From assembly GCA_007123395.1 (NCBI GenBank), contig SKLD01000026.1:1-21120 (forward strand): DNA of 21,120 nucleotides, in the 5' to 3' direction. The position numbers and the translations under genes are program-made. Below, piece by piece: positions 8,301-14,796 of this stretch. Origin of the DNA: Opitutales bacterium. Its GTDB lineage: Bacteria > Verrucomicrobiota > Verrucomicrobiia > Opitutales > Oceanipulchritudinaceae. Under the pieces are notes generated by a model that saw nothing but the letters and a program-made list of their open reading frames with translations, was not told where the DNA came from and searched no databases. Within the stretch, counting starts at the first letter, position 1. The number at the start of each line of letters is the position of its first letter.

Positions 8301-9977
8301 CGGTGGCAGCTCTCCACCGATGGAGGAGAGGCATTCGCGGATCTTGCGGAGGGGGAACCGTATTCTGGAGTGGATACGGCGGAGTTGACGGTGTCGCCGC
8401 TCACCCGCGACATGGACGGCCACCGCTTCCGCGCCGTGGCGCAAAACAGCGAGGGCAGCGCGACGAGCGCGGCGGCTCTGTTGACGGTCACGCCCGTGCC
8501 CGCCGCCCCGGTCTTTACCGCGCAACCCCAGGACCGCTCCGTGCGTGAGGGAATGGCCGCCGTCTTCTCCGCGCCCGCCGAGGGCTACCCCGCACCCGCT
8601 TACCAGTGGCAGTTTTCCCTCGATGGCGGTGAAAGTTTCAGCAACATCACCGACGCCTCCCTCGGCGGCGGAGTCTTTTCCGGAACGCAGACGCCCGAGC
8701 TGACTGTGCTTTCGGCGGACGCCTTTCTCGACGGCGCGCTCTTCCGAGCGCGGGCCGCCAACAGCGAAGGCGAGGCCTTCAGCGAGGCCGTGCGGCTGAC
8801 GACCTTCATCGCCTTGAGCCTCGATGAATGGCTCGGCGCAGCCGGGGTGCCCGCCGACCGCCGAGCCCCCATGGACCGCCATGGGCCGCTCGGGCTCACC
8901 AACCTCGAAGCCTACGGCACGGGCCTGTCACCCTTCGAAGCGACCGCCGCCGACCTCCCGCGCATGGAGCGCGCGGCGGACGGGTCGGGTGTCCTCCGTT
9001 TCCACTACAGCGTCAATACCCGCGCGGAGGGCGTGGCCGTCGCCATCGAGGAATCAATGGATCTGGCCGCATGGACCGCCGCCGAACCGCAGGAAGAATC
9101 CGTCCTCTCGGAAAGCGAAGGTGTCGAGCGCCGTGAAGCGGTCTTCGCCGGCGGCGACGACGGAGTTCTGTTCTTGCGGTTGCGGGTGGGGGAAGCGGAG
9201 GTGGAAGGCGATATGGTATTTGTCGAGGGCGGGACGCTCTCAACCACCAACGAGCTGGACGGCACCGAGGTCGACTCCTTCTACATCGGTCGATACGAAG
9301 TCACCTGGGCCGAATGGCTGGAGGTGCGGGAATGGGCCGACGAGAATGGATATGAATTCGCTGACGACTTCGGCGGCGGCGGGGATGGTTGCGCGGATGA
9401 CCACCCGGTGCATTCGATGACTTGGTACGATGCGGTCAAGTGGTGCAACGCGAAGAGCGAAATGGAAGGATTGACTCCCGTCTATATGGTGGGCGCCGAC
9501 GTTTACAGGACAGGTGAAACGGTTCCGCAATGGAATTTGGATGGTGACGGCTACCGCTTGCCTACGGAGGTGGAATGGGAGTTTGCTGCCCGCGGAGGTA
9601 ACGCCAGCCAAGGCCACGCCTTTAGTGGAAGCAACGATGTGGAGGCGGTCGCGTGGTATTGGAGTAATTCCTTTGGGGCGGAATGTGATCTTATCGAGTC
9701 CCGGGGAACACGCCCGGTCGGCCTGAAGTCACCGAACGAAGTGGGGTTGTATGATATGAGCGGCAATGTTGCGGAGTGGTGCTGGGATCTTTATACCTAT
9801 GTGATCCCGCCGCCGCCGTTTGGCGGTTCTTCTGTCGAGGTCCCTTATCGGCGGGTTCGCGGCGGGAGTTGGAATGACAACGAAAACGATTCCGATGTAT
9901 CATATAGGTTCGGTGCATATCCTCCGTCCACACGGCTTACGATAGGTTTCCGCCTTGCCCGCACGCCGGTGCTCTGA
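5316..9977 (+). CDS. Very large secreted multidomain protein: two lectin-like modules, ThuA/GATase-like region, three Ig-like domains, SUMF1-type C-terminus
   Basis: The 1553-residue protein begins with a signal peptide (PARAAVVPAALALLAGVLLP then ARAAA, cleavage near residue 32). Residues about 35-240 and 255-475 are two related beta-rich modules, each with a WYNMWLV or WYQVWLVYN core, resembling LamG/concanavalin-like domains. Residues about 480-855 resemble a ThuA/class-I-amidotransferase-like fold (ADLVIMSPDL, RVPVVAMNAGLI, GRRIYLAAG). Three Ig-like domains follow (about 862-955, 963-1060, 1063-1165), each with a HPQS- or QPQD-type start and an RWQ/QWQ core tryptophan. A linker (SLDEWLGAAGVP) leads to a formylglycine-enzyme-like (SUMF1/C-type lectin) domain from about 1300, with YRLPTEVEWEFAARGG, MSGNVAEWCWDLY, RVRGGSW and a final GFRLAR. 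The cysteine pair needed for formylglycine formation is absent, so it is probably a binding module. Function is unknown; an extracellular adhesive or glycan-binding role is inferred. No strong Shine-Dalgarno precedes the ATG. Confidence 0.9.
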   Translation: MSRFPRFPARAAVVPAALALLAGVLLPARAAAEWVPADMSPENWEVGPGVSAVHLGPSTVHVVTEDGMTAAAYLDLGDALASVGTDPFSGDAIIGTIAFDFYLPPTDRLEHQTGFQAGSFAMRQRTHWNAVGGSDRFQTANTYPQNLVKAGEWTSDLLSPTLNGVWYNMWLVSDLQTGKFSLYARRADADGEPLLHRGTWSYGGVNAQEDFSALEYFVIGAGGIAEPPDGYTAGDALGGVYANIHTYAGPEPNLTLTPGSIQVGEAEWEVVETFAGGVPAAAWDGDLDDMVLDFSGGYLDLRSDVQLSIFHRPFQSRSIFVELPESVASAPVFTVTFDLNIKGPEEEANLFGFGIVGDDRIGLDGYARRGGDDQFGVFGGTAQDLIKRGDSGVILPSSARDEWYQVWLVYNTASNTVDVYAAPDGEGAPASPTQSYSFEHAHENFRYLVLGHDTSEHPGVKFGNIHFAAAELLTLSPTAGEFAPEEPPKIIFITENRSAQSAAQSVVEREYNAAQREALRETDFAAWENYSDVEWRNLPVAFREARLAEILDDLRLSPGDPADKRFTDFLAARGYDVRRSWTEVEEDPITGAVTVTHEFWGEIGEPFSATGDYRLSQDQIDRLEAADLVIMSPDLTPGNYSWGGREGGQASTALIEQWNGLRVPVVAMNAGLIQTNEFGSWGWGWSYGFTTIYNSIEPFDRRDQTPSDLERFVFPDWRPKIISMDSPLLAGLPTADGDRIAIYKDDESFPVLPRTPRKFSNNNNYSYPANARVLLELGMPSFFAAGMEIENRDPVLLDFEAGIRFFQPQGGVPPSERVGTPAGRRIYLAAGLADTGLFNLSTAGEQLFLNIVEALAGPGLPPDFGILAHPQSLTVAVGQEAVFTVEAEGPADMTFRWQGSFDAGETYSNLSDGTLFAGTHTATLTIPEATAMLDGLRVRAVVSDGPASVTSDPAVLGIVLAAAPAITAHPHPVSAQAGGEAVFTAAADGVPAPALRWQLSTDGGEAFADLAEGEPYSGVDTAELTVSPLTRDMDGHRFRAVAQNSEGSATSAAALLTVTPVPAAPVFTAQPQDRSVREGMAAVFSAPAEGYPAPAYQWQFSLDGGESFSNITDASLGGGVFSGTQTPELTVLSADAFLDGALFRARAANSEGEAFSEAVRLTTFIALSLDEWLGAAGVPADRRAPMDRHGPLGLTNLEAYGTGLSPFEATAADLPRMERAADGSGVLRFHYSVNTRAEGVAVAIEESMDLAAWTAAEPQEESVLSESEGVERREAVFAGGDDGVLFLRLRVGEAEVEGDMVFVEGGTLSTTNELDGTEVDSFYIGRYEVTWAEWLEVREWADENGYEFADDFGGGGDGCADDHPVHSMTWYDAVKWCNAKSEMEGLTPVYMVGADVYRTGETVPQWNLDGDGYRLPTEVEWEFAARGGNASQGHAFSGSNDVEAVAWYWSNSFGAECDLIESRGTRPVGLKSPNEVGLYDMSGNVAEWCWDLYTYVIPPPPFGGSSVEVPYRRVRGGSWNDNENDSDVSYRFGAYPPSTRLTIGFRLARTPVL

Positions 9978-9989
9978 TAGACGCAGAAG

Positions 9990-10013
9990 CGTCCGGACGT
10001 TCGCATGCGGACG
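9990..10013 (+). terminator. Possible weak hairpin terminator after the large secreted-protein gene
   Basis: Arms CGTCCG and CGGACG form a 6-base-pair stem with a 12-base loop, beginning 12 bases after the stop codon. It is followed by GGGTTTAC rather than a clear T-run. It may be only part of the palindrome-rich gap that follows. Confidence 0.25.
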
Positions 10014-10117
10014 GGTTTACGCCCTGTGCTATCCAACCGTCTGCGACTTCGCTAATGAGCGCTTTTTGCTAACGATGAACATTGGCTGACCGCGCCGCGA
10101 CGAAGCGCGCGGCGCGA

Positions 10118-10244
10118 ATGCGGTTGGCGAGGAGCGGGCGTCTGCGCCGCGGCGCTCGTTGAAGCCTTCACGCCACGGCTGTGCGCCCCGGGAATCATTG
10201 CGTAGGCTGAAGCTTCAGCGAGGCACGGATGCGGTTGGCGAGGA
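10118..10244. repeat. 16-base direct repeat pair (ATGCGGTTGGCGAGGA)
   Basis: Identical copies lie at 10118-10133 and 10229-10244. The second copy extends leftwards to CGGATGCGGTTGG, a 13-base word that recurs in inverted orientation at 12463-12475. Between the two copies sit two perfect palindromes. This suggests two units of a short interspersed palindromic element. The element family name is not known to me. Confidence 0.6.
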
Positions 10245-10272
10245 TGGAAGATGAAGAGGGAGAGAAGCGGGT

Positions 10273-11670
10273 TCACCGAGTTCCTCCGTTCCGCCTCCGC
10301 CGCCGGAAGAAGACCCAGCTCCCGAGGACGAAGTAGCCTTGGCCGATGAGGGTGGAGCGCCATGAGCGGAAGGCGCCGACGACGGAGCGCATGGAGGTGG
10401 CGCGGGGTTCTTCGAGGGGGCGCAGGAGGAAGAGCGAGAGCATCATGGCGGTGGGCTGCACGATGAAGGCAGCGCGGAAGAGGGTCTCGCGTTCGATGCC
10501 GAAGAGGCCCGAGCCGAGGAGGAAGCCGCCCGCGATGGGGGCGATCGCGGCGGCGAGGGAGGTGACCATGAGGTTGACGCTCACGCCGCCGGACTTCAGC
10601 TCGGGCGGGACGACTTTGAGGAGCAGGTTGAAGGCGCCGAGGATGACCCCGCCGGAGACGCAACCGCCCCACAGCCACATGGGAAAAAGAATCCACGCCG
10701 TGGCGGGGGTGAGGAAGGCCCAGAGGTAGGTGGAGCCCATCCAGAGGATGCAGGACACGGCGATGACGGGCTTGCAGCCATGCACGTCCATGAGCCGCCC
10801 CCACACCGGCATGGCGACGGCGGCGGCGAGGTTGGCGAGCATGACGAGGGTGGCCTGCCGCGCCACCGGCAGCTCGAGGTAGATGCCCATATAGACGGGC
10901 GCGAAGGGGCCGATGAAGCCCATCCAGAAGGCGATGCATGTGTTGAAGGCGACAAACCACGCGAAGGGCCGCACCGCGAACATGGCGCGCAGGGGCGGGA
11001 ACATGCGGAAGGGCGGGCGGTCCGCCGGGCCGTCTCCGGCGGAAATGCGCGCGAGGCGCCAGACCGACCCGATGCGCAGCAGGCCCGCCGCGAGGAAGAG
11101 AATTTGGTAGGCGAGAACCGTTTCGTTGAACCAGCCGATGACCTGTCCGGCGAGAAGCACAAAGACCACCGTGGCCGCGCCGAGGAGGCTGTTGCGCAGC
11201 CCGAAGTAGCGCCCGCGCAGGCGCGGCGGCACCCAGCCTTGCAGCCATGCCATCCACGAGACGCCGTTGAGCGACTGCGTGAAGCTGAGAAAGATGTAGT
11301 AGACGAAGAGTATGGAAAAAGCCCGCCCCGGATCGTCGACGGGCAGAAAGCCCAGCGTTACGGCGAGGAGCAGCCACACCGCGACATTGGCGAAGCCGGC
11401 CCCGATCATGACGGCACGCGTCGGAAAGAACCGCTCGAGCAAGGGGACGAAGAGCAGTTGCAGGGCATTGAACCACGCCGGCAGCGAGACGAGGATACCG
11501 TATTTGGACTCCGGAATGCCGAGCGCGCCCGTGACGAGGGCGGCGACAAAGAGGTTGCCCGGAATGGCGAGGGCGACCCACGGCGTGGCGAGGATACCCT
11601 CCACCGTCAGCCCGCCGAGATTTTTGCGCAGGGGGGAGGTCTTGCTCGTTGGGCGGGGAGGCGTCTTCAC
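10273..11670 (-). CDS. Major facilitator superfamily (MFS) transporter
   Basis: A polytopic membrane protein of 465 residues with about twelve hydrophobic segments, the usual size and topology for MFS secondary transporters. The first half contains RGRYFGLRNSLLGAA at a cytoplasmic loop. The second half has an MFS motif-A-like loop, GRLMDVHGCKP (G-x-L-x-D-x-x-G-x-K-P). A central loop (GDGPADRPPFRM) separates the halves. The C-terminus is Arg-rich (FFRRRRRNGG). The substrate cannot be inferred. The start is a GTG with no clear Shine-Dalgarno, preceded by a basic, Pro/Thr-rich N-terminus. The gene lies 37 bases downstream of marC on the same strand, so the two are probably cotranscribed. It converges on the large secreted-protein gene across a palindrome-rich gap. 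Confidence 0.88.
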   Translation of the reverse strand: MKTPPRPTSKTSPLRKNLGGLTVEGILATPWVALAIPGNLFVAALVTGALGIPESKYGILVSLPAWFNALQLLFVPLLERFFPTRAVMIGAGFANVAVWLLLAVTLGFLPVDDPGRAFSILFVYYIFLSFTQSLNGVSWMAWLQGWVPPRLRGRYFGLRNSLLGAATVVFVLLAGQVIGWFNETVLAYQILFLAAGLLRIGSVWRLARISAGDGPADRPPFRMFPPLRAMFAVRPFAWFVAFNTCIAFWMGFIGPFAPVYMGIYLELPVARQATLVMLANLAAAVAMPVWGRLMDVHGCKPVIAVSCILWMGSTYLWAFLTPATAWILFPMWLWGGCVSGGVILGAFNLLLKVVPPELKSGGVSVNLMVTSLAAAIAPIAGGFLLGSGLFGIERETLFRAAFIVQPTAMMLSLFLLRPLEEPRATSMRSVVGAFRSWRSTLIGQGYFVLGSWVFFRRRRRNGGTR

Positions 11671-11707
11671 GAAACGGCGGCGGAGGGTCGCGGAAAACGG
11701 GAAAGGG

Positions 11708-12283
11708 TCAGAGGAGCGAGCGCGTGGCGTCGAGGATCATCTCCACGGAGATGGCGGTGAGAAGCAGGCCCATGAGGCGCTGGATGGCGCTGAGGCCGCG
11801 GCGCCCGGCGACGCGGTGGAGGGCGGTGCCGCCGAGAAGGACGACGGTGGAGAGAACGGAGGCCGTTATGACGGCGAGCAGCCATGTGCCCATGCGGTCG
11901 GGGTGCTGCGCGGCGAAGAGCATCACGGTGGCCGCCGCACTCGGTCCGGCGATGAGCGGCACGGCCACCGGAAAGAGGATCGGCTCGCCGCCCTCGGCCG
12001 TGTCGATCCAGCCCGGACCGGTGGCGAAGATCATCTTCAGCGCGATGATAAAGAGGATGATGCCGCCCGCCATCTGGATGGCCTCCTGCGAGAGATTGAG
12101 CGCCCCGAGCAGGGCCGGGCCGAAGAAGAGAAAGCCGACGAGCACGGCGCAGGCGAAGGCGCCCTCGCGTAGGATGAAGACGCGCTTTCGCCGGATGCCT
12201 TCGAGGAGGGTCAGGACGGGCGGGATGTTTCCCAGCGGATCCATCACGATGATCAACAGGATGAGCGCGGAGACAAAGTCCAT
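11708..12283 (-). CDS. MarC family (UPF0056) integral membrane protein
   Basis: The protein is 191 residues long with about six hydrophobic segments, matching MarC/YhgN/YchE proteins (about 200). The family start is clear: ALILLIIVMDPLGNIPPVLT, the conserved MDPxGNxP near the first helix. QMAGGIILFIIALKM and FPVAVPLIAGPSAAATVMLF follow; the P-L-IAGP motif is a second family hallmark. Despite the gene name, the original link to multiple antibiotic resistance was not upheld for E. coli MarC, and no transported substrate is known. It is the probable first gene of a two-gene unit with the MFS transporter. The ATG has no evident Shine-Dalgarno. Confidence 0.93.
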   Translation of the reverse strand: MDFVSALILLIIVMDPLGNIPPVLTLLEGIRRKRVFILREGAFACAVLVGFLFFGPALLGALNLSQEAIQMAGGIILFIIALKMIFATGPGWIDTAEGGEPILFPVAVPLIAGPSAAATVMLFAAQHPDRMGTWLLAVITASVLSTVVLLGGTALHRVAGRRGLSAIQRLMGLLLTAISVEMILDATRSLL

Positions 12284-12387
12284 GGCGGTCTGAAAAACGC
12301 GGCATCCTCAGTCGCCCCGGCGCTATCCGCAAGCCAATCGCGCTCGCTGCGGAACATTCCGCGTTCGTCTATTTCGTCCGGGCGCGC

Positions 12388-12467
12388 GTTGGAGTCCCGA
12401 CCTATTGCCGGTCCCGTCTCCCGCCGCGCCCGCTTCCTCCGGGACCGCATAAATGCGGGACTCCAAC
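12388..12467. repeat. Inverted pair of REP-like palindromic units (BIME-like)
   Basis: GTTGGAGTCCCG at 12388-12399 is matched exactly by CGGGACTCCAAC at 12456-12467, giving 12-base inverted arms. Nested inside, CGGTCCCG (12409-12416) pairs with CGGGACCG (12440-12447). Read on their own strands, the two halves are variants of one unit: GTTGGAGTCCCG, a small variable hairpin core, then GGTCCCG. The right-hand unit's core CCGCATTTATGCGG is a perfect stem with a two-base loop. A conserved head plus imperfect hairpin, in head-to-head pairs, is the organisation of REP/BIME elements mobilised by RAYT transposases. Confidence 0.65.
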
Positions 12468-12503
12468 CGCATCCGCCGAAGCCTCTCTGCGGTCGGCCCT
12501 TAG

Positions 12504-12525
12504 CGACGGAGCGACGCCTCCGTCG
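12504..12525. repeat. Perfect 8-base-pair hairpin (CGACGGAG/CTCCGTCG)
   Basis: The arms are CGACGGAG at 12504-12511 and CTCCGTCG at 12518-12525, with a six-base loop. There is no T-run, so it is not a standard terminator. It sits about 37 bases right of the REP-like pair and is probably another palindromic repeat unit. Confidence 0.5.
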
Positions 12526-12944
12526 AATCCCGTGAAGAGCCTCACGCAAAGACACGAAGACGCAAGCTTTCCTTGCCGCAAACGCGGACAGGTGCCGATC
12601 CGCTTGCGGCGACACCCGCGAAGCCCATGTCCGCTCTCCGTCCGCGCAGCACAGGCGCCGACATCCCCGGACGCGCACGGGTGAACCCAATGGATTGAAA
12701 CTTCCAGCCAACCGCCGACCCGCATTAACAGTGAAGTTTCATGGAAGGGAAACCAATACTGGGAAAGAGGATTTCAAATCTCTTCCTCCTCGCGCATTGA
12801 ACCCGCGTAGCATGCATGCACTTCATGGCTTCTTCCCCTTGTTGAAAGTCGTGAAAACTCCAGCGAGTCCACGAAACCGTCGCGGACGAGAGTGCGGAAC
12901 GAGCTTCTAGGCCGACCAAGATTCGACCGACTACATCGACTGGA

Positions 12945-13457
12945 TCAAGAGCGGGCTTCCGCGAGGTGTTCGCCGAGGCGGGGGTAGAGGGCGCGGACGG
13001 CTTTTGCGGCGGCTTGGCGGAAGAGATCGTTCACTTCATTGGGGCCGAGGGCGGTGGCAAGGCCGGTTTGTTCGCCGCGTACGACCCCGAGGTCGTGGCG
13101 CGCGCCGTTGATCCTCAGCGAGGCGGAGAGACGGCAGTCGATCTGGTTGGGGATGGTTTGCCGCCATTCGACGATGCTGATAATGAGCCGTGGTGCCTCC
13201 GGCGGAGCGGCCCCGCGGCCGTGACGACGCACAATGAAATCACCGGCGAACTCCTTTTCCTCGAAAACTTCCTCGATGGCTTTGGTGAGGAGGTATTCCT
13301 CGTCGATGCTCAGGCTGTCGCCGACTTTGTCGATGAGGATATGGAGTGTATCATGGGCTCCACGGGCTTGGGCTGTGTGGTCGGTCGCCGCGCATCCGGC
13401 AAGTGCGGCGGCGACAATGGCGGAAATAAGGGCGGGGAGAAGAAATCGAATTTTCAT
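12945..13457 (-). CDS. Small putative lipoprotein of unknown function
   Basis: The 170-residue product starts MKIRFLLPALISAIVAAALA followed by GC. This is a lipoprotein signal peptide with lipobox LAGC (cysteine about residue 22), so the mature protein should be lipid-anchored in the envelope. The body is a soluble alpha/beta domain with SIDEEYLLTKAIEEVFEE, PRLIISIVEWRQTIPN and ALYPRLGEHL. I do not recognise a named family. The frame stays open 34 codons further upstream, but that stretch spans the promoter and lacks a signal peptide, so the internal ATG is the real start. A sigma70-like promoter ends about 30 bases before this ATG. It is divergent from the DUF5069 gene. Confidence 0.82.
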   Translation of the reverse strand: MKIRFLLPALISAIVAAALAGCAATDHTAQARGAHDTLHILIDKVGDSLSIDEEYLLTKAIEEVFEEKEFAGDFIVRRHGRGAAPPEAPRLIISIVEWRQTIPNQIDCRLSASLRINGARHDLGVVRGEQTGLATALGPNEVNDLFRQAAAKAVRALYPRLGEHLAEARS

Positions 13458-13487
13458 CGTAACAGTATTGTTTTGGGTTTTGTGTAA

Positions 13488-13516
13488 AGAATACAGCATT
13501 AGCTCGGCGTGGTCAA
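13488..13516 (-). promoter_or_regulatory. Sigma70-type promoter for the lipoprotein gene
   Basis: On the minus strand, TTGACC (13511-13516) and TATTCT (13488-13493) are separated by exactly 17 bases. Each box matches five or four of six consensus positions. The predicted transcript starts near 13480, leaving a leader of about 25 bases before the ATG at 13457. This also supports choosing that ATG over the longer open frame. Confidence 0.55.
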
Positions 13517-13566
13517 GCAGTTGCGCCGTTGTTGACGCCGAAGAAAAAGCGCATGCCATAGCCGTT

Positions 13567-14022
13567 ATGAGCGAAAATGTTGAAGGACCTACTGGGGCGG
13601 TCTGCCGCGATCTGCCCTCGGCTTATCTTCCGCACGCGGCGACGGGTCTGCTACACCTGCCCCGCTTCATCGCGAAGATCCGCAAGCACCTGCGCGGCGA
13701 GTTGCCGAAGTCCTACCAGCGGAATTTCTGCCGCGGGTTCGACCGCTTTCTCTGTCTCCATCTGGGTGTTGATCCGGAGGATGTGGTCGCGTGCGTGCGG
13801 GAGACAGGGGATGACGACGCCGCGCTTGATGCCCGCCTGCTCGCGCTCTTCCCCGAGGACCTTAGGGTGCCCAAGTGGAACCGCGAACTCGTCCAGAAAG
13901 GAATGAGCGAACTCGGGCGAGAGGCCCTGCGCGAGGCGAAGGAAAAAATGGGTGCCGGGCACCGCGGCGATTTGCTGTCCTTCGCCGACATGATCGATTT
14001 TGACGAAGGGCGCATCCCCTGA
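13567..14022 (+). CDS. DUF5069 domain-containing protein
   Basis: A soluble protein of 151 residues. It contains HLPRFIAKIRKHLRGELPKS, then FCRGFDRFLCLHLGVDPEDV, an acidic segment, and a C-terminal helix ending FADMIDFDEGRIP. The order LPRxIxKxR, then DRFLxxxLGVDPEDV, then a decarboxylase-like small-helical tail corresponds to DUF5069, a family of unknown function frequent in Verrucomicrobiota and related phyla. The assignment is from memory of the family and could be tested by a profile search. An open frame extends far upstream but overlaps the divergent lipoprotein gene and its promoter, so the ATG here is chosen. No Shine-Dalgarno is evident. The next gene follows on the same strand. Confidence 0.75.
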   Translation: MSENVEGPTGAVCRDLPSAYLPHAATGLLHLPRFIAKIRKHLRGELPKSYQRNFCRGFDRFLCLHLGVDPEDVVACVRETGDDDAALDARLLALFPEDLRVPKWNRELVQKGMSELGREALREAKEKMGAGHRGDLLSFADMIDFDEGRIP

Positions 14023-14129
14023 GGGGATTGACGCTTCTGTATGCGGATGATTGCCGAGGTCCGGCACTCCGGGCCTTGGTGTCGGCGAAGAGGTTGCCAT
14101 TCAGGCGCGGACCCCCCAAAGTGCCGGGA

Positions 14130-14756
14130 ATGATATTGCTGGCAGAGTCGACACCAATGATTCCGGAGGCGTTTATACCTCTTGTCTATGTGTTCTTGAT
14201 CCTTTGGGGTCTGATCGACTGCTTTTTCGGATTCCGGATTTTCCGCCTCACGCTCGCAATCCTTCTCGCCATGATCGGGAGCCTGGCGGGTGCGTGGCTG
14301 GGTTTTGTCTTTTTTGAGGGTTCATTGGCGCTGGTGCTGGGCGGATTCGTGCTCGGCGCGGTGGCGGGAGCGCTCTTTGCCATGCCGCTCTACCGTGTGG
14401 CGGCGGCGGCGCTCGGGGTATTCTGGGCGTTTGCCGTGGTCACGCCTTACCTGCAGGGTTTGCCCGACTGGTGGTTCTGGCTTGCGGTCGGGGTGGTTTG
14501 CCTGCTCGCCGCGATCCTTGCCATCTATCTCGCAACTCCGCTCGTCATGCTTATGACGGCCTACGGGGGCGCGGTGCGGGTTGTCTACGGCATTTGGTTC
14601 TTTCTCGGCGGTCCGCACGTGCTCGAATTTCTCCACAACGAAGAAGCTACGCCGGAGATTCCCGCGGGCCGGATCGTCCCTCTTATTGCGATCCTCGTCC
14701 TCGGCACCTTCGGCTTTCTCGCCCAGGCATGGGCTGAGCGCAAACGCACGGGCTGA
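14130..14756 (+). CDS. Seven-helix membrane protein, DUF4203/TMEM198-like
   Basis: About 208 residues, nearly all hydrophobic, with roughly seven membrane helices. The first is LVYVFLILWGLIDCFFGF, then a basic turn (RIFRL) and a Gly/Ala-rich pair (MIGSLAGAWLGFVFF, LVLGGFVLGAVAGALFAM). VFWAFAVVTPYL, WFWLAVGVVCLLAAILAIYL, a segment with MTAYGGAVRVVYGIWFFL and a last helix before QAWAERKRTG complete it. Gly-rich helices in which the second pair repeats the first, followed by an AYGGA segment, are typical of the DUF4203/TM7S3-TMEM198 family, whose bacterial role is unknown. An ATG at 14157 (MIPEAFIPL) is an equally plausible start. The open frame further upstream has no membrane character and is not used. 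It converges on the PEGA protein gene. Confidence 0.78.
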   Translation: MILLAESTPMIPEAFIPLVYVFLILWGLIDCFFGFRIFRLTLAILLAMIGSLAGAWLGFVFFEGSLALVLGGFVLGAVAGALFAMPLYRVAAAALGVFWAFAVVTPYLQGLPDWWFWLAVGVVCLLAAILAIYLATPLVMLMTAYGGAVRVVYGIWFFLGGPHVLEFLHNEEATPEIPAGRIVPLIAILVLGTFGFLAQAWAERKRTG

Positions 14757-14796
14757 GGCCGGGTGCCCCGCTTTTGTTTCCTGTCTATCGGGGTGT

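Larger units (their letters stand above)
9978..10272. other. Palindrome-rich gap between the converging secreted-protein and MFS genes
   Basis: No gene is supported; the open frames here are G/C-rich shadows. The stretch is packed with symmetrical sequences. CGCGCCGCG/CGCGGCGCG is a 9-base-pair hairpin at 10091-10116. GCGCCGCGGCGC is a perfect palindrome at 10144-10155. GCTGAAGCTTCAGC is a perfect palindrome at 10206-10219. A 16-base direct repeat is listed separately. Part of it is shared, inverted, with the larger gap further right. The content is what one expects of degenerate REP or BIME-type elements lying between converging genes. Confidence 0.6.
12284..12944. other. Long gene-free gap with REP-like palindromes and degenerate repeats
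   Basis: No gene is supported across about 660 bases. Minus-strand open frames reach 100-150 codons but are Arg/Cys-rich with no recognisable domain, and they cross obvious inverted repeats. Structures present are a pair of REP-like units in inverted orientation (12388-12467), an 8-base-pair hairpin (12504-12525), a CGCAAAGA/CGAAGA-type periodic run (about 12543-12565) and a 9-base inverted repeat TGAAACTTC/GAAGTTTCA (12696-12704 and 12733-12741). From about 12690 rightwards the base composition drops in G/C. That part may hold the regulatory region or a decayed gene, but nothing can be identified in it. Confidence 0.6.

Noticed and set aside
7158..8882. Minus-strand open frame of 574 codons within the large secreted-protein gene
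   Set aside because: It is Arg/Gly-rich, lacks any recognisable motif and overlaps clear Ig-like domains on the plus strand.
9978..10272. Possible DGR template repeat or reverse transcriptase next to the SUMF1 end
   Set aside because: The gap shows no near-copy of the RGGSW-to-GFR segment, and no reverse-transcriptase-like frame occurs anywhere in the window.
10052..11581. Minus-strand 509-codon frame and plus-strand 326-codon frame over the MFS gene
   Set aside because: Both are Arg/His- or Glu/Arg-rich shadows. The MFS frame alone has alternating membrane helices and the motif-A loop.
12253..12725. Minus-strand frames of 107-152 codons in the gap left of the lipoprotein
   Set aside because: They run through the REP-like inverted repeats and encode Arg/Cys-rich sequence with no domain, so they are more likely chance frames.
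13458..13559. 34-codon N-terminal extension of the lipoprotein
   Set aside because: It spans the TTGACC/TATTCT promoter and would bury the lipoprotein signal peptide inside the protein.
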